From UBA1756 sp045130235 (GTDB lineage Bacteria; Bacteroidota; Bacteroidia; Bacteroidales; WCHB1-69), in contig JBGUPJ010000021.1 in NCBI GenBank assembly GCA_045130235.1, positions 259,244-323,243 on the forward strand: a stretch of DNA of 64,000 nt, given 5' to 3'. The stretch's first letter is position 1. Each line of letters begins with the position of its first letter. Shown here piece by piece: positions 11,701 through 23,700 of this stretch. The notes beneath the pieces were generated by a model. The model saw nothing but the letters and a program-made list of their open reading frames with translations. It made no database searches and had not been told where the DNA came from. The position numbers were made by a program, and so were the translations under genes.

Positions 11701-14700
11701 CTCTTGGCTCTGTTGCAGGGCGGTACCATCACCGACAACTGCTGCGATGCCGAGCATCTTACCCTGACTTCTACCACAGATAACTTCACCTCCTACTGTA
11801 ATGGAGATTATGTTAGAACTTATACTGTAACAGATAGTTGTGGTAATTTTACCTCTATTGAACAGCATTTGATTGTCAATGATAATGTGAATCCTGTGAT
11901 TGAAGGCACTTTGGCCGACATCACCATCTTTGCAGACTCTTCCTGCAACCATACCCTTCCCACCGCTTTCACCACTGTGACAGAATTGTCGGCCCAAGGT
12001 CTGACCATTACCGACTGCAATCTGGTGTCTGAAATTCAGTTTGCTGATGCAGATATGGTGGATTATGATGCTTGCAACACGTTGGTTGTCAGAACTTACA
12101 CGGTATCCGACAGCTGCAACAATTCATCTACCATCACGCAGAATATTTATATCCAAGATACCATTCATCCTTGGTTGAGCGAAATGATCGCCGACAGCTT
12201 GCTGACGGGTGTGAATTGTGAGTTTGTGGTTCCTGACTTTGTGGCGATTGCTGTTACTTTAGCGCAAGATAATTGTACGGCACAAGCCGACATCAATGTG
12301 GAACAGTCGCCTGCGGCTGGAACTTCTGCTGACGCTGATGGTGATGTGACGATTACCTTGACCGATGTCTGTGGCTTGCAGACCACCTACACGGTCCATT
12401 ACACGCTGCCCACGGAGCCCGTTCTGATGCTCCATCAGGGCGATACTGCTGTGTGCGAGGGACAGAGCGTGACGTTGCCCACTACGCTGGTGGATGGCAC
12501 GGCTCCGTTTACCTACTCATGGACTCCGACTGCCGGTCTTAACGTCACCAATGCTGATACGGTGGTGGCCACTCCCGACAGAGGAACTTACACTTATACT
12601 GTGACAGTTACCGATGCCAACGGTTGTACTTCACAGGTTTCCGTAACCGTTGAGGTGGATACCATCCCCGCTACGCCTGTGATGACGCAAGAACCCAATG
12701 TGGCTTGCCACGGCGATGCCAATGGTTCAATTACCATTACTCATCCTGTTGGAAACGGCTATAGCTACTCGCTGAATGGAGCTGATTTCCAGGATACTAC
12801 GAATGTGTATAATGGTCTTATTCAAGGTCAATATACGGTGGTGGTGATGACGGATGCGCAAGCAGCTTGCAAAGCCACGAATACCATTGAGGTGGAGAAC
12901 TCACCGGCTATTCCGAGTGTGGCTATCGATACGCTGCTGGTGGATCTTTGTCCCAACCAAGGAACACAGGAGGTGACTGCCCAGATTCTGAGTGGTCTTG
13001 CCCCGTATGTGGTAACTTGGGAGAATGCTACGATGGATGCTACGGATAGTCTGTTGGCAACGGTTACCTTCGATGCTGCGGTTTGCGATTCCAACTACAG
13101 CGTCACGGTACGCATTGTAGATGGCAATGAATGCGAAACTTATTCCAACTATGTCTTCCGCGTGGCCGACTCACTCGCTCCCGTGATGGCTGACTTTGTG
13201 GATACACTCCGTGTGGAGGGATGCGATGACTCTGCCGCTCCTGCTGTTTTGACTACGGAAGATGAGCTGGCGACCCTGGGCATGAGCTATACGGATGAAT
13301 GTACGGCTGTCGGCAACTTTGCGGTAAGCTGCACCTCCGATACCGCTGGCACCTGTCCGATTGTCATCACCCGCTACTACACCGTGACCGACGAGTGCGG
13401 CCATGTGAGTAATCCGGCTATCCATAGAATTTTGATCGATGATGAAACGGCACCCGAGGTGACCGTGGCCGAGGTGATTGACACGCTCAACAGCTGCGGT
13501 GCGCAGAACGCTCCTGCCGCTGCCACCACGCCTGCCGAATTGCAAGCCATTGGCTTTGCTTTCTCAGACCTCTGCACTGCAACCGCAGACCTGACCCTCT
13601 CGCTCGTGGCCGACACGACCTCCGACGGCTGTACGGTTGAGATGAACCGTACCTATACCGTGACGGATGCTTGTGGAAACGAAAGTGCTGTGATGACGCA
13701 TATCATCCGCATCCACGACAGCATCGCTCCGGTCATCAACAATGAGATTCCCGAGCTGACGCTTTACGGCTGCGATACCACTACGGTGTTGGCGGCTTAC
13801 CCGCCGGCTACTACCGTGGCCGAGCTGCTCGCACTTGGCGGCATCTCCATCACGGAGGCTTGTACCCCGCAAGACGAAATAGTGGTTCATCATCGTGCCG
13901 ACTCCACAGGTCTCTGCGAGATTGTGGTTACCCGCACCTACTGGGTGGAAGACGCCTGCGGCAACCTCAGCAACGAGGTATCCCACGTGATTCGTATTCT
14001 GGATACATTCGCTCCTACTGTGAATGTGACATTGTCTGATACGACTATCTATTATACCACCACCCATTGCGACTATGATGAAGTGGCAATACTGAGTCAG
14101 GATTATTTCAATGCGCAAGACTGCCATCAGGTGAATATGGAGGTGGTGCATCACGATACCGTTGGTGCGCCTGGCGACTGCGAATGGAGCTACATGCGTG
14201 ACTACCGCTTCACCGATGAGTGTGGCAATGGACCGGTCATCGTTTCACACCAAATCATGGTGAAAGATACGATGCGCCCGCAGGTGGTCGATGATTTGCG
14301 TGATACTATATTATATTTTGTGGGTAATGACTGCACACTGCCCACTTATCCGAGATTGACGTTGAGCGACTTTAATGTAGAAGATTGTAGATATGACAAT
14401 TTGCAATTCTCTGTCATTGAAAGAGATACAACGAATAATGGCGAGGGCTGTGAATGGAGTTATACCCGAATTTACACTTTTGCTGACGATTGTAATAATA
14501 CTTCCGTCAGCATTGACCAGCTGATTACCATCCAAGACACTACCCGTCCGGCTATCGACGGCACCTTGCTCGACCTGACGGTTTACCGCTTGGAGGATTG
14601 CAGCTTTGTGCTGCCCGACACGCTCACCATTGCGGGAATGTCTGAGTCATTGGTTATTACGGATTGCAATTTGGATCACAATAATGTGGGCATTGCTCAT

Positions 14701-17700
14701 TCGGATATGGAAGGCGATAATTGTGATGGTACAATCATTAGAACTTACACATTGTCAGATCTTTGTGGCAATTCTACCACCATCAACCAAACCATTCACA
14801 TTGTAGATACCACTCGTCCATATCTTACTGAAATCATTCCCGATACGGTACTGGTTTCGAATGATTGTCATTTCGTGGTGCCTGATTTTGTGACGATTGC
14901 ATACGGTCAGTCTCACGACAACTGCACGGCTGTCGCTGATCTTACCATCACGCAGTCGGTGGCTGCCGGCACGGATGTGACCGCCGATATGGATGTGACC
15001 GTGACGTTGGCCGACGCCTGCGGTAACGACACTTCTTATACCATCCACCTCACAATGCCTACCGTGCCTCAGATTACTTTGCATCAGGGCGACACTGCGA
15101 TTTGCGAGGGCGAGAGTGTGCTGCTGCCGACCACCTACGAGAATGGCACCGCGCCGTATGAGTTCAGCTGGACTCCCACCGATGGTTTGAGTAGCACCAT
15201 GGCTGATACCGTCACCGCAACGCCCGCCCATGGCGTGTATGTCTATGTGGTGACCATTACGGATGCTAACGGCTGTACGGCTACGGCGACCGCCACCGTA
15301 ACGGTGGACACGCTGCCCGCTATTCCGGATCTTACTTCTGAGCCTAACGTGGCCTGCCATGGTGATGCCAACGGTTCTATCCAGGTGATTGCGCCGCTTG
15401 GAACGGGCTACAGCTACTCGCTGGATGGGGTGACCTTCCAAGATGAGACGCTCTTCGAAAACCTGACCGACAGCAACTATGTGGTGACGGTGCTCACCGC
15501 TGAGGGTTGCCAGTCAACAGGTAACGTGACCGTGGGTCGTTCGCCCGCTATACCGGCGGTGACTATCGACTCGCTGGCCGCCGACCTGCTGCTCTGTCCC
15601 AACCAGGGTACGCAGACCATCACAGCTCAGATTTTGAACGGTCTGGCTCCGTATGAGGTGACTTGGACGGGGGCTACGCAAAGTGCTACCGACAGTCTGA
15701 CCGCCACGGTTGACGTGGATGCCACCAACTGCAACGCAATCTATTCTGTTACAGTTACTATTGTGGATGGTAATGAATGTGAGGCCCATAGCACGTATAA
15801 TTTCTCCATTGTGGATACGATGACTCCGATTATCACGGGCATTGTGCCGAATGACACGGTGGCATGCCCCAATGATGTGCCCGCCGTCTTCGCCGACCTG
15901 ACGGCTTTGGCTGCCGCACTGGTAGGGGATGAGACCTCCATTATCGACAGTTGTACGACATTCGCCAATTTGGAAATGTCAGTGGAAACAGCTGAATATG
16001 TACAAAGTTGCGAATATCAGATTGTTAGAACATATTCTGTGACAGATGAATGCGGCAATACTTCTTCTATTACCCATACCATCTACATCCATGATACCAT
16101 CGCTCCTGTTATCAGTGGCACTTTGGCCGATGTTACGGTGGTTTGTGTGGAAGATATGCCCGCTGCTGTTCAGACGGTGGCCGAATTGCTCGCAATGCTT
16201 CAGGGTGATGATGCGGCCATTACTGACAACTGTAGTGATTTCGCGGGTCTGACATTGACCTCCGCAACACCTGAATTTACTGCTCTTTGTCATGCTTCGT
16301 ACGTCAGAACTTATACCGTTTCTGACACTTGCGGCAATACGACGACCATCACACAAAATCTCATCTTTGAAGATAATGTGAATCCTGTGGTGGAGGGTGC
16401 GCTGGCCGACATCACCATCTATACAGATTCTTCTTGCAACCACACTCTGCCTGCTGCTTGGACGACAGTTGCAGATTTGACGGATGCCGGCTTGGATATT
16501 TCCGACTGCAATTTGTCTTCCGATGTGACTGCGTCTGATGCAGATATGACGGTGGTGGATGCGTGTACAAACTTGGTGGTCAGAACTTACACCGTTTCTG
16601 ACTCCTGTGGTAATAGTACGACTACTTCACAGAATATCTATATTGAGGACACCATCCATCCGTGGATGCAGCCGATTGCTGACACTCTGTTGGTGTCAAC
16701 CGATTGTCACTTCCTCGTTCCTAACTTCGAGGCTGCTGCTGCGTTGCTGGCACACGACAACTGCACAGCGGATGCTGATATTGACATCCAGCAGTCGATT
16801 CCTGCTGGCACTGAGCTGAGCGATGCAGCCGATGTGGTGCTGACGTTAACCGACCTCTGCGGATTACAGTCCACCTATACGATTCATGTGACTATCCCCG
16901 AAGAATTACAAATCGCAATTTTGCAGGATGATACTGCATTCTGCGATGGCGGTAATGTGGCATTGGCCACTGAGGTGACGGGGGGTACTCCCGATTTCAC
17001 CTACAGCTGGACACCGACTACTGGTTTGGATGATCCCGCTTCATCTGCTCCGGTTGCCACTCCTACTGAAGGCACTTATAACTACGAAGTGGAGGTGACG
17101 GATGCCAATGGCTGTACGTCCCTGGCCGGTGTGGAGGTCGTGGTTTGGGAAAGCCCCGACACAGCTGTGGTGACGATTACGCCGAACTCCATGTGCGAGG
17201 GCGGCTTCAATGGTATCATTGAGGTGACCTCTCCGCTGGGTACCTATTACCAATATTCTCTTAATGGTGATGAATATCAGGTTAGTCCGATTTTTGATGA
17301 ACTGCGTGCTGGCACGTATGTCATTACGGTTCAGACTTTGGACGGCTGTACATCCCAGAGTGTGACCGTGGTGGTGCCTAACTCCGACAATATGCCGAAT
17401 GCTTCCATTGTGGTGGACAATCCTGTGATTTGTCCTAATGCGGGTAATCAGACCGTACATGTTACGGTGACGGGTGGAGACACCCCCTACGGCTATGAAT
17501 GGTTAGGTGAGGCGGTTATTACTTCTCAGGATGATGAGGCCGTTGTGCAGATTGACCCGGATGCCTGCGATAGCGTTTATACTTTCTCCATTGAAGTGGT
17601 GGATGTGAATAATTGTGTGGCAACGGCTTACGCAACTATTACCGCTCGTGATGTGGACGCTCCTGTGGTAGATGGTCAGCTTGATTCAATAGTGGTGGAT

Positions 17701-20700
17701 GGCTGCTCAGCTGAGGATGCTCCCGCCGCCCAAACAGCTGCTGAACAGTTGGAGGGAATGGGAGTGACCATCTCTGATAACTGTACAGACAATGAGGATA
17801 TCGTTGTGACTTATGCGGATGTGGTGACAGGTAGCTGCCCGATTCAAGTTACCAGAACTTATACCCTGACCGACCATTGCGGTCTGCAGACTTCTATACC
17901 GCAGATTATCCAGATACAGGATGTGGAAGCCCCGGTGGCAGAAAATCCGGATTTCGAGGAAAATGTACAGGGATGCTCTCTGGCTGATGCTCCTGCGGTG
18001 GTTGCCTCGGTGCAGGAATTGAGTGATATGGGATTTGAGATTTCTGATAATTGTACTGATATTGATGATCTGACTTTCACTTACGAGGAAAGCTCCGCCG
18101 GCAATTGTCCGATTATGTTGCTGCGTCAATATGTGATTTATGATGTATGTCAGAACGCAAGTGACACATTGTGGCATACGATTTACATTATGGATGATGT
18201 TGAACCTGTGATTTCCGGCACGGTCGCAACCCGCCTAATTGAAGGCTGCGATATTACCGCTTTGGGCGATGATACGCTCGTACATACGGTGGCCGGTTTG
18301 CAGGCATTGGGCTTGCAGGTAACCGAGGACTGTTCGTTCGACGAACTGTTGGTTTATGCTGAAGAAGAGGTGAACGGTCACTGCCCGATAGTGGTTACCC
18401 GTAGCTATTTCGTAGAAGATCTTTGTGGAAATCGTAGTAATACGGTTACACAAATTATCAATATCCAGGATACTACACCTCCTGTCTTTGAAGGTCTGCC
18501 GACTGAATTGACCCTCACTTCCGATGAATGTCTGTTCTTCGTTCCTGACTTTGAAGAAGAGGCGATGAACCATGTCACCGACAACTGTGGCGGTCTGACA
18601 TTTGAACAGTCTATAGAAGACGGCACAACACTGTCGGCCAGCACAGATATTGTACTGACGATGACCGACGAGTGCGGTAATTCTGCTTCCCATACCATCC
18701 ATCTTATCGTTCCTGAAGAATTGCAAGTGTCTATCGCACAGCAAGACACTGCTTTCTGCGAAGGCGGTAGTGTGGTGCTGACGGCAACCGTAACGGGTGG
18801 CACTGCCGATTATGTGTTCGCTTGGACTCCCACCACCGGCTTGGACGCTTCAGACCAGTCGCAGGTGACGGCCACACCCACCACCGGAGATTATCCGTAC
18901 GAAATTACAGTGACCGATGCCAATCGTTGTGTCGCTACCGCCAGTGTAAACGTGACCGTTTACGAGACTCCGGCAGCTGCCGTTTTGGATGCTTCCGACA
19001 ATACCATCTGTAACGGCACGCCCAATGGCACCATTACCGTTACATCACCGCTGGGCGCTTATTATGAGTACTCTCTCAACGGTGGGGAATACCAGTCGGA
19101 TCCGGTCTTCAGTAACCTGGATGCCGGCGACTATGTGGTGGTGGTTCGCACCGCCGACGGCTGCCTCTCTGCTGAGGCGACTACCACGATTCAGACGGTT
19201 CTCAACTGGCCTGAAGTCACCATCTCGGTGGAAGGCAACCTCACCATGTTCTGTCCCAGCGTGGGTACCCGTGAGGTGACCGCAGCAACTACTGGCGGTC
19301 AGCCCGAATACACTTATACTTGGTCGGGTGTGACGAATTCCAACGATGAAACTGCCACAGTGGATGTCAATCCCGACGCTTGTGATACCACCTATCAGGT
19401 GATGGTTGTTGTGGAAGATGAATATCATTGTACCGCCACCGCTTCCGTTACCCTTACGGCACGCGATGTGACCCCGCCTGCCATCTTAGGCCGTTTGGAT
19501 ACCTCTGTATATTATGGCTGCGATGTGTCGGTGCTGCCCTCACCTGCTACCACAGGTCTTCAGCTGAACGCCCTCGGCCTGATGTTGTCGGAGAACTGTA
19601 CGAATCCCGACATCTGCGAGGTTTCCAGCTACGATGATGTGTCGGGCTACTGTCCCATCACCATCGTTCGTCATTACACTATCATTGACCATTGTGGAAA
19701 TGTGAGCAACGAGTTGCAGCAGGTGATGTTGGTCCTCGACAATGTGGCTCCGACCGTTACAGCGGCGAACATTACAACTAATGTGAACGGTTGCACCGTG
19801 GCAGCGGCTCCCGCCGTCATCACCGACCCGACCGAGCTGGCTGCATTTGGCTTCACCTTCAGCGACAACTGCTCCGACATCACCGACCTGACGGTGAGCT
19901 GCGAGGCCGACACCAGCGACACCCACTGCCCGATTACCATTGTGCGTACCTACACGGTTACCGACCCGTGCGGAAATAGCAGAGCTGGTATGGTGAATAC
20001 CATCGAGATCTTCGACAGCGTGGCACCTGCCCTTTCAGGCACGATTGCTACAGTAGCTATCGATGGTTGCGACCTCACCGCACTGGAGGGCTATGCCGCC
20101 GTCACGACAGCGGATGCCCTTGCTGCTCTCGGCATCACCATCAATGAAGAATGCTCTGATGTGGAAGTGTTCAGCGAGGAGACCTCTGAGGGTGAATGCC
20201 CCATCGTGGTCACCAGAACGTATTGGGTGGTGGATGAATGCGGTAATGTGAGCAACACCGTTTCACAAACTATCAATATTCAAGATACCACCAGCCCTTA
20301 CTTTACGAGCGTGATTCCTGAACAATATCTGGTGGGTCAGGGTGGACAGTTTTTCATCCCCGACCTCTCTGCAATTGCGTTGGCTTTGTCTGGCGATAAC
20401 TGCACACCGCAAGGTCAGATGACCATGACACAGACTCCTGCTGTCGGTGTTCAGGTGACCCACGACCAGGATGTGACGGTGGTGATTTACGACCTCTGTA
20501 ACAATACCGACACCATGCTGGTGCCTGTCATTCTGCCCGATGTGCTTCAAATTCACATCGTACAAGATGATGCCCGCTTCTGCTTCGGCGACAGCATCCT
20601 GCTGACCCCGTCTGTGGGCGGTGGCTCCGCACCGTATGCGTTTGAATGGACACCTAACGATGGCGGTCTCAACGCTTACGACACGCTGAATGTGACGGCT

Positions 20701-23700
20701 CGTCCTTCTGTGGGCACGCACGTCTATACCGTGACGGTCACCGACTTCAACGGTAGCACGGCTTCTGATGACATCACCATCATTGTGGATTCCATCCCGG
20801 CAGTGCCCACGCTGGTCGCTACTGGCAACACTGTATGCGACGGCACGCCGAACGGTACCATTACGATAACCAACCCGCTTGATCCGGATTATACCTACTC
20901 GCTGAATGGTGGCACTTACCAGAGCGAGCCTTCGTTTGGCGAACTCGCCCCTGGCACTTATACCGTTACGGTACAGACTCCGGCAGGCTGTACTTCAGAT
21001 CCGGCTACAGTGGAAGTTCCGGATGAGACCGCATCACCTGTCATCACCATCGTCCAGACCCTTGACACGCTCTGCCCGAATGTCGGTACCTATACGCTGA
21101 CCGCAGAGATCGTTGGCGGTGAAGCTCCGTTCACCTACACTTGGAGCGGCGACGGTGTGGCCGATGCCAATGCCCTCACCACCACGCTGACCGTGGATGC
21201 CAATGCTTGTAATACCTTCTACGTTTCTAATATCAATGTGGTAGATGTCAACAACTGTACGGCTACGGATGCCGACACAGTTTACGTGCGCGACACCGAT
21301 CTGCCCACCATCACGGGCGACCTTGCCGTGGTGACCTACAATGGCTGCACCATCGATGTGCTGCCCGCCGGTGCCACTACCGCCACCGAACTCGAAGCCC
21401 TCGGCGTGACACTGGCCGACAACTGTACCGCTGCCGATGCCCTTGTCGTGAACATGCGCGAGGTGGTTGACGGAAGCTGCCCCATCGTGGTAAGCCGTTA
21501 CTACACCGTTACCGATGCCTGCGGTAATGTGAGCGAGGAGTTCCTCCACACGTTGCAGGTATTCGACAGTGTGGCTCCGCAAGTTACGGTCAATGAGGTG
21601 ACCACTCACCTGAATGGCTGCGACGAGACGGCTGCCGTTGCAGTGGCTACCACGTCTGCGCAGTTGCTGACTTTGGGATTTGTATTTGATGATGGATGTA
21701 CGGATGTCAATGCACTGGTTGTCAATTCTGAAGAGACGATCGACGGCACTTGTCCGACAACCATCACCCGTACTTATACGGTGACCGATGAATGCGGTAA
21801 TGTGAGCGCCACGATGACGCACACCATCACCGTGTTCGACAGCATCGCACCGGTTATCAATGGTGCCATTGCGGATGTGACCGTGGATGGTTGTAGCGTG
21901 AACGACATTGCCGACCGTCCGATGGCTACTACCGTGGCTGAATTGCTGGCTCTCGGTGGAATCACCATTGATGAGGCTTGCTCATCTGACGATCTAACTT
22001 TGAATAGCAGTGAAGCTATTACTTACGGCTGTCCGATTGTAGTGATGCGTACCTACTCGGTGACCGACTTCTGTGGCAATATCAGCAGCGAGGTGACCGA
22101 GACCATCACCATTCAGGATGTGACAGCTCCGGTATTCGCCGAACAGGTGGCTGAGCACCTGCTGGCATCTACTGACTGCCAGTTTGTGGTTCCCGACCTC
22201 GTAGAAGAGGTGAGAGCGGTCAGCTCCGACAACTGCGTGACCGATCCTGCCGAGCTCCTCATCACCCAAGAGCCTGCTGCCGGCTCTCCCGTTACCGCCG
22301 ACATGACGGTGGCCGTGACGGTGACCGACACCTGCGGCAATGCGTCTGTGATGAACATCCAGCTCCGTCTGCCCACCGTGGTAACCCTCTCTATCGAGCC
22401 TTCTACCACCCAGTATTGCGAATGGGATACCGTAGCGCTGACGGCTATGCCGGAAGGCGGCAACGGTAACTATACTTACGAATGGACACCCGCCACGGGT
22501 CTGCTTTCCACCACCGACTCCATCGTGCTGGTGAATACAGAAGAGCAGAACTTCACCTACCATCTGGTGGTGACCGACGGCAACGGCTGTACGGCACAGG
22601 CCGACTTCACGCTGCCCGAACCGAGCCACCTGACGGTGAGCGTGGCACAGCAGCATATCATCAGCTGCTTCGAGGGTAGCGATGGCGCTGTGGTGGCTGC
22701 CGCCGAAAATGGTGTGACCGACTACACGTATGCTTGGAGCAACGGTACAACGGCCGCCTTGTGCGACAACCTCTCAGAAGGTACCTATACCGTAACGGCT
22801 ACCGATGCATACGGCTGTACGGCTACCGCCTCCATCGACATCACCCATCCGACAGAACTGACCGCTACTATCTCCGATGAGACCGCGGTGCTCTGCTTCG
22901 GCGATGCCAACGGTAGCGGCACGGTGACTCCGACTGGCGGCACCGCTCCGTACACGGTAAGCATTAACAACAACGCGACCACTTATCCTGTCGGAGAGGG
23001 TGATTCCTACACCTTCACCGGCCTTACCGCTGACACCTATACCGTATTGGTGACCGACGCCAACGGCTGTACGTTCAACGCCACCCTGATGGTGGGTACG
23101 CCCGAGGTGTTGGCAGTGACCGAGATGGCCAATACCATGCCGCTCTGCTTCAACGGCGACGATGGTACGGCTACGGTGAACCTCACCGGTGGTACGGTGC
23201 CTTACACCGTCTCCGTGAACGGCACGGAAACACTGACCGCCGATGCCGAAGGCGAACAGCTGATACATAACCTTTCCGCTGGCAGCTACACCGTTTCAGT
23301 GGTGGATGACCACGGCTGTTCTGCCCAGATCACCATCACCATCAACCAGCCCGATGCTTTGCAACTGGCTGAGGTGGGCACGGTGAATGTGAGCTGCTTC
23401 GGCTTGAGCGATGCTACCGCTACTGTCTCGATGAACGGTGGTACTACTCCTTACACGCTGTGGATCAACAACAATGAGCAGCAGCAGACCGTCAACACCA
23501 TCCAGAATGTGACCTTTACCAACCTGCCCGCGGGTACACATACCGTAACGGTTCAGGATGCTAACGGCTGCTTAACCACTATGCCGGTCACCATCACCGA
23601 GCCTAACGAGCTGGCACTGACGGCTACGAATGCCGTGGCGGTGCTCTGCTTCGGTGATGCTAACGGTTCTATTTTGGTCACGCCTTCTGAAGGGACGGCA

